64,000 nucleotides of DNA from Rhodanobacter_A agri (GTDB lineage: Bacteria > Pseudomonadota > Gammaproteobacteria > Xanthomonadales > Rhodanobacteraceae), in contig NZ_JADIKL010000006.1 of NCBI RefSeq assembly GCF_044904705.1, positions 1-64,000 of the forward strand, read 5' to 3'. How positions within the stretch are numbered: position 1 is the first letter of the stretch; each line of letters begins with the position of its first letter. Under the pieces are notes generated by a model. That model saw only the letters and a program-made list of their open reading frames with translations. It did not search any database and was not told the origin of the DNA. The position numbers and the translations under genes were made by a program. Shown one piece after another: positions 1 through 10,485 of this stretch.

Positions 1-139
1 AGCATCGGCGACCCACTGGCTATGGACATACAACCACGAGCGTCCGAACATGGCTCTCGGCGGCATCACACCCATGCAGAAATTGGCCTTGCCCGCTTAG
101 CTCCACTTTTGGCGAGCGCTAAAAGCGGGGGGATTACCA
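1..139 (+). mobile_element. Right end of an IS3-family insertion sequence
   Basis: The first 100 bases encode the C-terminal end of an IS3-type OrfB transposase. About 40 bases after its stop the sequence AAAGCGGGGGGATTACCA ends in CA, as IS3-family right termini do, so I place the terminal inverted repeat at about 120-139. The left end lies outside the window, so neither the matching repeat nor the target duplication can be seen. The exact right boundary is inferred. Confidence 0.72.
2..100 (+). CDS. IS3-family transposase OrfB, C-terminal fragment (cut by window edge)
   Basis: The frame starting at base 2 reads through HWLWTYNHERPNMALGG and then ITPMQKLALPA before a TAG stop. The YNHERPNMALGG segment is the well-known conserved tail of OrfB of IS3-family elements, at the end of the DDE integrase (rve) domain. 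Only 32 residues are inside the window, so the catalytic residues and the orfA/orfB frameshift cannot be assessed. Whether the element is intact is unknown. Confidence 0.85.
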   Translation, partial: ASATHWLWTYNHERPNMALGGITPMQKLALPA

Positions 140-526
140 CAGCAAGGATCAATGCAAAAGTTTTCATGGCATCACCGCCGGAAAATGGGAAAACTCCGCC
201 CTAGTCGGCGCCATCATGTGTCGAATTGATCCATTTAAACACTGGCTATAGTGGTGGGTTACCCAAGAAGCCGCAGCCATTTTGCGCGTAACCAACTGAA
301 TATGAAGTACAAATGGAAATTTTCCTGAAAGAGATTTCCTTTGACCCCAAGGTCCAGCACCCTCCGGTTCGATCGTTGAGTGCAACAGCTACCGTTTAGC
401 GCTTGGCCACGCAAGAGAAAAGTAACTCGGGCGCCCAAAAGGGCACACGAAACCGCTTCGAAACTCACCCTATGCCAGGTGAGCCTTCGCCTCCCTTGCT
501 ACAGGCCTTCCCTGGCCCGTCGAGGT
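140..526. other. Gene-free spacer between the IS end and btuB
   Basis: I see no credible gene in these 387 bases. They are less GC-rich than the surrounding genes up to about base 400. The stretch 411-458 is a degenerate copy of the repeat seen at 19044-19089. The stretch 505-522 carries GGCCTTCCCTGGCCCG, which recurs in the hairpin cluster before edd (about 8515-8530). Confidence 0.6.
411..458 (+). repeat. Degenerate copy of the AAGAGAAGTAGCTCGGGCGC repeat
   Basis: Bases 411-458 and 19044-19089 share the pattern GCAA-AGAGAA-AGTA-CTCGGGCGCC, then a short GGCGC-like turn, then ACGAAACCGCTT. In the second copy this is the right arm of a 15-bp hairpin. Here the complementary left arm is missing, so this copy looks truncated or decayed. 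Similar AAAAGAAAGTNACTCGG elements are, from memory, common between genes in Xanthomonadales. Confidence 0.65.
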
Positions 527-2437
527 TCAGCGCGCCGCGGGGCTATAGCGCAAGGTCAGGTACCAGGTGCGGCCAGGCTGGTTGAAGTAGTACACGGTCT
601 CGTAGTCGTGGTCGAAGGCGTTGGCCAGCTTGGCCTCGATCTGCCAGTCCGGCGTGAAGTGCCAGCTCGCGCGCAGCGCCAGCGTGCTGTAGCCGCCGAG
701 GCGGTGCGTATTGGCGGCATCGTCGTAGCTGCGGCCCGCGGCGTACCAGGTGGTACCGACGCCGAACGCGCCGAAGCGGCGATCGATGTCGATGCGCGCC
801 ATGCGTTCCGGGCGGCGCGGCAGCAGGTTGCCGCTGTTGGCATCGGCCACGGCGTTGCCCACGTCCTTGGGCTGCTGCAAGGTGAGATAGCCCTGCACCT
901 GCCAGCCGTCGAGGTTCACGCCGACCTGGCCTTCCAGGCCGCGGATACGCGCCTTGCTGACGTTGAAGGGCACGTAGTTCTGGCTGGGATCGAGCAGGAT
1001 CAGGTCGTCGATCCGGGTCTGATAGGCGCTCAGGCCCCAGTTCCAGTTTTCCAGCTGCTGGGCCACGCCCAGCTCGGCACTGCGCGACTTCTCCGGCTTC
1101 AGGTCGGGGTTGGCCGACGGGATGCCGTAGTACGGCGGGTAGTACAAGTCGTTGAAGGTCGGGGCGTGGAAGGCTGTGCCGTAGCTGGCGTACACGCGCA
1201 GGCCGTGGTCGAAGTGGTAACCCCAGGAGGCCGCACCGGTGTCGTGGTCGCCGTACTGCTGGTTGTGGTCGTGGCGTACGGAGAGCTGCACTTCATTGCG
1301 GCCGAACGTGCCCTGGTACTGCGCGTAGGTGCCGGTGTCGTCGCGCTTGTCGGCGAGGTAGCCGGTGCTGCTGTCGATATGCTCCTGCTGATAGTCCACG
1401 CCCACCGTCAGCAACTGGTTCGAAGCGAGCGCGATGTCGTTCTGCCACGAGAACTGGTTGCGCCGCGAGTTGAAGTAGCCGGTCTGCGCCCGCGGGTAGT
1501 ACGCGCCGTAGTAGGTGCCCTGGTAGTAGGTGGTGGCGAGATCCTTGCTCTGACCCGCGTTCAACGTGACCTGCCACGCTTCCAGCGGCGAGAAGCTCAG
1601 GCGCGCGCCGGCCACGCGCTGCTCGTTGACGGCATCGTTGCCGCCGTACGGGCTGCCGGCATAGTCGACGTCGTTCTTGCTGCGCAGCCAGGTGAAGGCC
1701 AGCTCGGTGCCGTTGTCCCAGCGGTAGCCGGCATTGGCCGCGCCATTCCAGTTGCGGTAGGCGTTGTCGCGCGAATCGTCCACGAAGCAGCCCGCCATCG
1801 CTTCCGCCGCGCCCATCTTGCAGCCCGGGAAGCCGCTGGTGTGTTCGCCGCCCAGGCTGAGGTTGTACCAGGCGTGCTGGTCGCCGCCGGACAGGCCGGC
1901 CTGGCTGCCGAACAGGCCATGGCTGCCCGCGGTCACGCTCAGCGACGGCGCGATGCCGCCATTGGCCTGGCCGTGACGGGTGAAGATCTGGATCACGCCG
2001 CCGATCGCGTCGGCGCCGTACAGGCTGGAGCGCGGGCCGCGCACGATTTCGATGCGCTCGATCTGCTCTACCGGGATCTGCTCCAGCGAAGCGAAGCCGG
2101 CGGTGACCGAGCCGACGCGCACGCCGTCGATCAGCACCAGCGTGTGGGTGGAGTTGGTGCCGCGCATGAACAGCGAGCTGGTCTGGCCCATGCCACCGCT
2201 CTGGGTGACGTTCACGCCGGGCAGGCCGGTGAGCAGGTCCAGCACCGACACCGGCTGCAGCCGCTCGATGTCGGCGCGGGTGATCACGGTGATCGAGGAC
2301 AAGGCCTCGTCGGCGGTGATCGGCGTGCGGGTGGCGGTGACGATCACCGGTGCCAGTGCATTGGCGTCGTTCTGGTCGGCCGCGTAGGCGGAGGGTAGGC
2401 AGCACAGCAGTGCCGCAGCCAGCAAAGTCTTCTTCAC
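527..2437 (-). CDS. btuB: TonB-dependent vitamin B12 receptor, BtuB family
   Basis: This is an outer-membrane TonB-dependent receptor of 636 residues; E. coli BtuB has about 614. A GTG start at 2437 is chosen because GAGGAACGAGAC precedes it and a signal peptide follows at once (residues 1-19, ending AYA). The TonB box region APVIVTATR is at about 30-38, and the plug domain follows with RGPRSSLYGADAIGGV near residue 130. The rest is a beta-barrel whose C-terminal strand ends in TWYLTLRYSPAAR. The cobalamin riboswitch upstream makes cobalamin or a corrinoid the likely substrate, which BtuB-like sequence alone would not prove. No btuFCD or corrinoid genes are next to it, so it appears to be a stand-alone gene. 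Confidence 0.92.
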   Translation of the reverse strand: MKKTLLAAALLCCLPSAYAADQNDANALAPVIVTATRTPITADEALSSITVITRADIERLQPVSVLDLLTGLPGVNVTQSGGMGQTSSLFMRGTNSTHTLVLIDGVRVGSVTAGFASLEQIPVEQIERIEIVRGPRSSLYGADAIGGVIQIFTRHGQANGGIAPSLSVTAGSHGLFGSQAGLSGGDQHAWYNLSLGGEHTSGFPGCKMGAAEAMAGCFVDDSRDNAYRNWNGAANAGYRWDNGTELAFTWLRSKNDVDYAGSPYGGNDAVNEQRVAGARLSFSPLEAWQVTLNAGQSKDLATTYYQGTYYGAYYPRAQTGYFNSRRNQFSWQNDIALASNQLLTVGVDYQQEHIDSSTGYLADKRDDTGTYAQYQGTFGRNEVQLSVRHDHNQQYGDHDTGAASWGYHFDHGLRVYASYGTAFHAPTFNDLYYPPYYGIPSANPDLKPEKSRSAELGVAQQLENWNWGLSAYQTRIDDLILLDPSQNYVPFNVSKARIRGLEGQVGVNLDGWQVQGYLTLQQPKDVGNAVADANSGNLLPRRPERMARIDIDRRFGAFGVGTTWYAAGRSYDDAANTHRLGGYSTLALRASWHFTPDWQIEAKLANAFDHDYETVYYFNQPGRTWYLTLRYSPAAR

Positions 2438-2557
2438 GTCTCGTTCCTCGGCCGCACACCCGCGCGGCACATCGTATTCAAGGGCCGGCGAACGGAAACG
2501 GGGGCGGGAGCAGGCAGGTACGGCAAGGGCCGGACGCGTCTGTCCAGCCTCGCCCAC

Positions 2558-2745
2558 CGCGAGCCAGCAGTCTTGTCCGGGCCGGTCTCCGGGCTCGCGA
2601 GCGACGCCGTATGCGTCGGTGGCGGCGCCTTCCCGTGCCATCGGGCACAGTGGCGACAAGCCGCACCTTGACTCGCTTACCGTTGCGGGGGCAGCGCCGG
2701 AATGATGGTGGAATCACCACGCACCGGCTTCCCGTTTCATCCTTC
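2558..2745 (-). promoter_or_regulatory. Cobalamin riboswitch in the btuB leader
   Basis: Read on the minus strand, the leader shows the conserved elements of the cobalamin riboswitch (Rfam RF00174 class) in order. These are GGGAAGCCGGTG near 2733-2722, GCTGCCCCCGCAACGGTAA (the B12-box core) near 2694-2676, the CCACTGTGCCC-GGCACGGGAAGG arm, and GAGCCCGGAGACCGGCC near 2597-2581. It ends about 120 nt before the btuB GTG. Adenosylcobalamin would be expected to bind and repress btuB. Whether it acts by terminator or by RBS sequestration is not clear to me. The outer boundaries are approximate. Confidence 0.93.
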
Positions 2746-2836
2746 GGGCGACGGCCGTCGGGACACCTGAACCGGGAAAGTTTAACTTTGGGCGGCCATA
2801 CGCGGCAATGTGCCGGGCCATGGCGCCTGCGCGCCG

Positions 2837-3976
2837 CTACGAGGAGCGGCCGCCGATCCAGCTCTGCCGCACGCGGCAATCGGCATCCATCGCGACGAGA
2901 TCGGCGCGCCAGCCTACGGCGATGCGCCCGTGACTGGCGCCGAGACCGAGGAAGTCGGCGGGATAAGTGCTGGCCATGCGCACCGCCTCGTCCAGCGGCA
3001 AGCCGAGCATCTCGACGGTGTTGTGCACGGCGGCCGCCATGTCCAGCGCCGAGCCGGCGAGCACGCCGTCCGCGGTCTGGCAGATACCGTCCTTCGCGAT
3101 GATGGTTTCGCCGTTCAACACGTAGCTGGGATCGTCCGCACCCACTGGTGGCATCGCATCGGTAACCAGCAGCGTCTTGCCGCGCGGCTTGGCAGCGACG
3201 GCGTTGCGCAGGCTGGCCGGATGCACGTGGTGGCCGTCGACGATGATGCCGCACCAGCTGCCGGGATCGTCCAGCGCCGCGCCCACCACGCCGGGCTCGC
3301 GGCTGCCCAGCGGCGTCATCGCGTTGAACAGGTGGGTGAACCCGCGCACGCCGGCAGCCAGCGCGGCGCGGATGGTGGCGTGGTCGGCGGCGGTATGGCC
3401 GGCATTGACGACCACACCCGCGGCGGCGAGCCGCGCGATGGCCGCGTGCGACACGCGCTCGGGTGCCAGCGTCACCAGGCGCACGCCGCGATGCGGCGCG
3501 CACAACAGTTCGAGTTCGTCCTCGCCGGGCACGTGGAACCATTTGGGATCGTGCACGCCCTTGCGCTCGGGTGCGAGGTAGGGGCCTTCGAGATGGATAC
3601 CGAGCAGGCCCGGCACGCCTTCGTCGAAGGCCTGCTCCACCGCGGCCAGCGCGGCGCGCATGGTGGCGGTGCTGTCACTGATCAGCGTGGGCAGGAAGCC
3701 GGTGGTGCCGAACTTGCGGTGCGCCGCGCCGATGGTGCGGATCGTCTCCACCGTGGGTGCGGCGTTGAACAAGGCGCCGCCGCCGCCGTTCACCTGCGTG
3801 TCGATGAAGCCAGGCACCAGCAGGGCGCCGCCGAGGTCCCGCACCTGCGCCGCGCGCACGGCGGCGTGGTCATCCGGCAACAGTGCGGCGATGCGTTCGC
3901 CCTCGACCAGCACAGCGAGATCGTCGCGCCAGCCGTGGGCGGTGAGGACGCGGGCATTCGCGAGGGCGGTGGTCAT
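2837..3976 (-). CDS. nagA: N-acetylglucosamine-6-phosphate deacetylase
   Basis: The enzyme hydrolyses GlcNAc-6-phosphate to glucosamine-6-phosphate and acetate in the cytoplasm. The 379 residues match the usual length (E. coli about 382). Family residues fall at the expected spacing: E130 in HLEGPYL, H194 in NAGHTAAD, H215 in THLFNAM (metal ligands) and D273 in VTDAMPP (catalytic base), plus DGHHVHP at 247-253. The ATG at 3976 lies only 5 nt after the stop of the upstream SIS-domain gene, so the two are almost certainly one transcript. Together with that deaminase it forms the two-step conversion to fructose-6-phosphate. Confidence 0.96.
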   Translation of the reverse strand: MTTALANARVLTAHGWRDDLAVLVEGERIAALLPDDHAAVRAAQVRDLGGALLVPGFIDTQVNGGGGALFNAAPTVETIRTIGAAHRKFGTTGFLPTLISDSTATMRAALAAVEQAFDEGVPGLLGIHLEGPYLAPERKGVHDPKWFHVPGEDELELLCAPHRGVRLVTLAPERVSHAAIARLAAAGVVVNAGHTAADHATIRAALAAGVRGFTHLFNAMTPLGSREPGVVGAALDDPGSWCGIIVDGHHVHPASLRNAVAAKPRGKTLLVTDAMPPVGADDPSYVLNGETIIAKDGICQTADGVLAGSALDMAAAVHNTVEMLGLPLDEAVRMASTYPADFLGLGASHGRIAVGWRADLVAMDADCRVRQSWIGGRSS

Positions 3977-3981
3977 GGCAG

Positions 3982-5013
3982 TCACACCGTTTCCGTAACC
4001 TTGTTGAGATGCGGCGGCACATCGGGATTGAAGCCGCGGCGCAGCGCCAGCTCGCTGGCGGCGCGGTAAAAGCTCTGGATGGTGAGCAACGGCGTGCACA
4101 GCGCGGGCAGGCCGGCGGCCAGCGGCAGGAAGCCCTCACCGCTGCGGCCCGGCGCAGCCACCAGCACCTGAGCGCCGCGGCCACGGAATTCGTTCGCCAC
4201 GGCCAGCGTGCTTTCCAGCGTGCCGTCGTCCTGGGCGAAGCACAGCACCGGGAAGTCCGGGCCGACCAGCGCCATCGGGCCGTGCTTCACCTCGGCCGCA
4301 CTGAACGCCTCGGCATGCAGGCCGCAGGTTTCCTTGAACTTCAGCGCCGCCTCCAGCGCGGCAGCGAAGCCGAAGCCACGGCCCACCACGAACAGGTTGT
4401 GCGCGCCGGCAAGGCCATCGACCAGCGCCGACCAATCCGCGTCCCAGCCCGCGCGCAGGGCGCCGGGCAGGGCTTCCAGCGCGGCGCACAGCTTCGCGTC
4501 GCCATGCCAGCGCGCGCACAGGTGCAGGATCGCGGCCAGCGCGGCGAGGTAGCTCTTGGTGGCGGCCACGCTGCGCTCAGGGCCGGCGTGCAGCGGGATC
4601 ACCGTGTCGGCGACGGCGGCCAACGGCGAGTCCTCCACGTTGACCATCGCCACCACGCGCGCGCCGGCGACCTTGGCCGCCTGCGCGTTGCGCACCAGGT
4701 CGGGGCTCTTGCCCGACTGCGAGATCGCGATGAACAGCGCGCCTTCCCACTGTTGCGGCGCGGCGTACACCGAGGTGACCGAGGGCGAGGCCGAGGCGGT
4801 GACGATGCCGAGCTGGGTCTCGAACACGTATTTGGCGTAGGCGGCGGCGTGGTCGGAGCTGCCGCGCGCGCAGGTGACGATGAAACGCGGCGGCTGCGCG
4901 CGCAGCGCGGCGGCCAATTCGCCGACCACGCGCTCGTTGGCGGCGAACTGGCGTGCCACCACGTCGGCGGATTCGTGCGCTTCGCGGAACATCAAGGTGT
5001 CGCTGGCGTGCAT
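3982..5013 (-). CDS. nagB-II: SIS-domain glucosamine-6-phosphate deaminase, NagB-II type
   Basis: The protein has 343 residues and consists of two SIS sugar-isomerase domains, homologous to the isomerase half of GlmS but with no N-terminal glutaminase domain. Sugar-phosphate motifs are visible as CARGSSDHAA near 48-57, ISQSGKSPDL near 99-108 and SVAATKSY near 148. Position between nagQ and nagA indicates the alternative GlcN6P deaminase (NagB-II), which converts glucosamine-6-phosphate to fructose-6-phosphate and ammonia. No classical NagB is present in the window. The ATG at 5013 is chosen for its match to family starts. Older annotations would call this protein AgaS-like or GlmS-like. Confidence 0.88.
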   Translation of the reverse strand: MHASDTLMFREAHESADVVARQFAANERVVGELAAALRAQPPRFIVTCARGSSDHAAAYAKYVFETQLGIVTASASPSVTSVYAAPQQWEGALFIAISQSGKSPDLVRNAQAAKVAGARVVAMVNVEDSPLAAVADTVIPLHAGPERSVAATKSYLAALAAILHLCARWHGDAKLCAALEALPGALRAGWDADWSALVDGLAGAHNLFVVGRGFGFAAALEAALKFKETCGLHAEAFSAAEVKHGPMALVGPDFPVLCFAQDDGTLESTLAVANEFRGRGAQVLVAAPGRSGEGFLPLAAGLPALCTPLLTIQSFYRAASELALRRGFNPDVPPHLNKVTETV

Positions 5014-5059
5014 GGTTTTCTCGTGTCGGGGGTAACGTCGCGCCGGGCGCGACGGGGGA

Positions 5060-5812
5060 TCAATCGGCGTGCAGCTCGGCCACGAAGTCGTAGATGTCGC
5101 CGCGGTACCAGGAGCAGGTGAACTCGACCACGCGGCCGTCGTCGAGGAAGCTGCGCCGCTCGATGTTGAGCCCGGCACTGCCGGCGGCCACGTGCAGCAG
5201 GCGTGCGTGCTGCGCGCCCAGCGACACCGCGCGCAGGCGCTGCAAGGCGCGTTTCGGACGGCAACCCAGCGATTCCAGCACCTCGTACAGCGAATCGCGC
5301 ACCAGCATCGGGTCGGGCAGCACGCTGGCCGGCACCACGGTGCGCTCGATCGCCAGCGGCTCGTCCTGGCCGTAGCGCACGCGGTGCAACCGCGCCACCA
5401 GCGTGCCGGGCGACAGGTTCATCGCCATCGCCTCCTCCGGCGTCACCTCGCCCACGCTGCGCTCGAAGAACTCCGAGCGCGGGTGCAGGCCGCGGTCGCG
5501 CAGGTCCTCGGTGAAGCTGGATAGCCGCGACATCGGCTTGACGATGCGCTCGGCGATGAAGGTGCCGGCGCCGTGGCGCTGGGTAAGCAGGCCTTCCTCG
5601 ACCAGTCCGGCGATCGCCTTGCGCACGGTGACCCGCGACAGCTTCAGCGCCTGCGACAGGTCGCGCTCGCTGGGCAGCGCCTGGCCCGGCTCGATGTCGC
5701 GGTGCTCGACCACGTTGCGGATCGCACGGCGCAAACGCAGGTAAGCCAGCGGCTGATGCGTGGCGGGATCGCGGCAGATGCGGCGGTATTCGCGGGCCAG
5801 GGCGGTTTCCAT
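5060..5812 (-). CDS. nagQ: GntR/HutC-family repressor of the nag operon, NagQ
   Basis: This is a 250-residue transcription factor. The N-terminal winged helix contains PSERDLSQALKLSRVTVRKA (about 48-67) followed by EEGLLTQRHGAGTF, and the C-terminal two thirds form a UTRA ligand-binding domain of the HutC subfamily. It leads the nagQ-nagB-II-nagA transcript with 46 nt to the next gene, matching the NagQ arrangement described in Xanthomonas. The ATG at 5812 is preferred, although its RBS (TTAGG abutting the start) is weak. Tandem boxes resembling the NagQ site overlap this start, suggesting autoregulation. The effector is probably a phosphorylated amino sugar, by family analogy. Confidence 0.88.
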   Translation of the reverse strand: METALAREYRRICRDPATHQPLAYLRLRRAIRNVVEHRDIEPGQALPSERDLSQALKLSRVTVRKAIAGLVEEGLLTQRHGAGTFIAERIVKPMSRLSSFTEDLRDRGLHPRSEFFERSVGEVTPEEAMAMNLSPGTLVARLHRVRYGQDEPLAIERTVVPASVLPDPMLVRDSLYEVLESLGCRPKRALQRLRAVSLGAQHARLLHVAAGSAGLNIERRSFLDDGRVVEFTCSWYRGDIYDFVAELHAD

Positions 5813-5838
5813 CCTAAGAAGATACCAATAGCAAACCA
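5810..5838 (-). promoter_or_regulatory. Putative NagQ box overlapping the nagQ start
   Basis: On the minus strand, 5838 to 5810 reads TGGTTTG, ctat, TGGTATC, ttct, TAGGATG. These are three 7-bp units separated by 4 bp (11-bp period), the last including the nagQ ATG. This follows the NagQ-box layout (TGGTATT repeats with N4 spacers) that I recall from Xanthomonas nag regulon work. The third unit is poor, so the site rests mainly on two units and on context. Confidence 0.6.
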
Positions 5839-5945
5839 TTGGCCGCAAGCCGCCTGGCCATCCATTTCGACGCCGCGGTGAAAAACCACGCCAGAAGGCG
5901 GTCTCCGGGACCCTCATGAATTCGTATGCAGGGCAGTGCTTGCCC

Positions 5946-5974
5946 TGGTATTTCACTGGTACTATCGTCATGCC
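5946..5974 (+). promoter_or_regulatory. Putative NagQ box upstream of zwf
   Basis: The plus strand reads TGGTATT, tcac, TGGTACT, atcg, TCATGCC, again 7-bp units at 11-bp period; the first is an exact TGGTATT. It lies 54 nt upstream of the zwf GTG and about 110 bp from the facing array at the nagQ start. The geometry suggests NagQ also touches the zwf-pgl-edd-eda promoter, or that both boxes serve nagQ. Confidence 0.6.
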
Positions 5975-6027
5975 ACGGGCCGAATCCCCTCCGCCCTGTC
6001 CGTTCCCCCCCGTATCGAGGTGTTTGC

Positions 6028-7494
<1,467 letters not shown>

Positions 7495-7499
7495 GCGCC

Positions 7500-8204
7500 A
7501 TGCCCAACGTGACCACGCACAGCTTCACGAATTGCAGCGCCCAGGCCGTGGCGCTGGCCGAACGCGTCGCCGCGCAGCTGCGCGAGGCGATCGCGGCACG
7601 CGGCACGGCCGTAATCGCGGTCTCCGGCGGCAGCACGCCTAAGGATTTCTTCGCACGGCTGTCGCGCGAGGCGCTGGACTGGGCGCAGGTCACGGTCACC
7701 CTGGTCGACGAACGCTGGGTGCCAGACACCGACGCGCGCTCCAACGCGAAGCTGGTGGAAACCACGCTGCTGCAGAACGCCGCCCGTGCCGCGCGCTTCG
7801 TGCCGCTGTACACCGGCACCCCCACGCCCGATGCCGGGCTGGCCGAGGCCGAGGCGCGCATCGCCGCGCTGCCCGCGCCATTCGACGTGGTAGTGCTGGG
7901 CATGGGCGAGGACGGCCACACCGCCTCGTTCTTCCCCGGCGGCGACCGCCTGGCCGAAGCACTCGATCCGCAGGGCACGGCAAAGGTACTGCCGATGCAG
8001 GCGCCCGGCGCCGGCGAACCGCGTATCACGCTGACGCTGCCCGTGCTGCTGGATACCCGCGCGCTGTACCTGCTGGTCAGCGGCGAGAAGAAGCGCGACC
8101 TGCTGGCCGACGTGCGACTGGGGCTGGCGGATGCGAAGAACTATCCGGTGCGCGCGGTGGTGAAGCAGGATCGCGTGCCACTGGCGGTTTATTGGTGCCC
8201 CTGA
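7500..8204 (+). CDS. pgl: 6-phosphogluconolactonase
   Basis: The protein hydrolyses 6-phosphogluconolactone to 6-phosphogluconate. It is 234 residues, of the DevB/NagB-fold type rather than the seven-bladed YbhE type. Family blocks seen are VSGGSTPKDFF near 41-51, LVDERWVPDTDARSN near 68-82 and LGMGEDGHTASFFPG near 133-147. The ATG at 7500 follows the zwf stop by 5 nt, so the two are co-transcribed and probably translationally coupled. The gene is followed by a cluster of hairpins before edd. Confidence 0.96.
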   Translation: MPNVTTHSFTNCSAQAVALAERVAAQLREAIAARGTAVIAVSGGSTPKDFFARLSREALDWAQVTVTLVDERWVPDTDARSNAKLVETTLLQNAARAARFVPLYTGTPTPDAGLAEAEARIAALPAPFDVVVLGMGEDGHTASFFPGGDRLAEALDPQGTAKVLPMQAPGAGEPRITLTLPVLLDTRALYLLVSGEKKRDLLADVRLGLADAKNYPVRAVVKQDRVPLAVYWCP

Positions 8205-8214
8205 CGGAGCGATC

Positions 8215-8234
8215 GCGGCCCATGGATGGGCCGC
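8215..8234 (+). terminator. Hairpin just after pgl
   Basis: A perfect 9-bp stem, GCGGCCCAT and ATGGGCCGC with a GG turn, begins 11 nt after the pgl stop. There is no T-tract, so it may be a weak terminator, an mRNA 3' stabiliser or simply one member of the palindrome cluster that follows. The core CCAT-GG-ATGG recurs in the repeat at 18971-18996. Confidence 0.5.
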
Positions 8235-8577
8235 TCGTCGGGCAACGGCTTCACCGTTGTGCGACGGAGGTCAGGCCGGCGCAGCCGGGCTGGCCGAGCC
8301 TTGCGAGTGCAGGACTGCACTCGCAAGGCATCAGTAAAGGCTTCGCTTTTGGACGGTTCGATAAAAAGCGGGGCCTGTTGCAGGCACGGCAGCAGATCAA
8401 GAGCGCCATGCCTGATGCCGACCATGGGCTCCTGCCCATGGTCGGCTCGCCTGTGCCGGGCATAGCCCGGCGCAGGCTCCGCCGAATCAGGCGCAAAGCG
8501 CCTGATTCGCGGGCGGGCCTTCCCTGGCCCGCTGCTCGCTCCGCTTGTTGATTCCCGTTGATTCCCGGATTCGTGTC
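8235..8577. repeat. Cluster of perfect hairpins between pgl and edd
   Basis: No gene is visible here. The spacer holds a run of perfect palindromes. CCTTGCGAGTGCAG and its complement occupy 8299-8328 (14-bp stem, 2-nt turn). CCGACCATGGGC and its complement occupy 8418-8445 (12-bp stem, TCCT loop). GCCGGGC and GCCCGGC occupy about 8455-8471. CGAATCAGGCGC and its complement occupy 8483-8509 (12-bp stem, AAA loop). A GGGCC-GGCCC arm follows near 8515-8530. None has a T-tract. Just before edd, TTGATTCCCG occurs twice in tandem (about 8548-8567). The pattern resembles a multi-unit REP/BIME-like element. Confidence 0.7.
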
Positions 8578-10422
<1,845 letters not shown>

Positions 10423-10430
10423 TTCATCCC

Positions 10431-10459
10431 CGCAGGAGCGCACAGCGTGCGCTCCTGCG
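10431..10459 (+). promoter_or_regulatory. Strong hairpin in the edd-eda spacer
   Basis: CGCAGGAGCGCAC and GTGCGCTCCTGCG form a perfect 13-bp stem with a 3-nt AGC loop, 27 nt before the eda ATG. It lacks a T-run, so intrinsic termination is unlikely. An RNA processing or mRNA-stability element that sets the edd:eda ratio is one possibility. The element may also be another copy of the local palindromic repeats. Confidence 0.55.
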
Positions 10460-10485
10460 CCAAACCTTTCCCCGCGAGCCTTCCC

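Noticed and set aside
380..2398. A 672-codon open frame on the plus strand antisense to btuB
   Set aside because: Its composition is dominated by Ala, Val, Arg and Gly runs expected from the reverse frame of a GC-rich gene, and the opposite strand encodes a clear TonB-dependent receptor.
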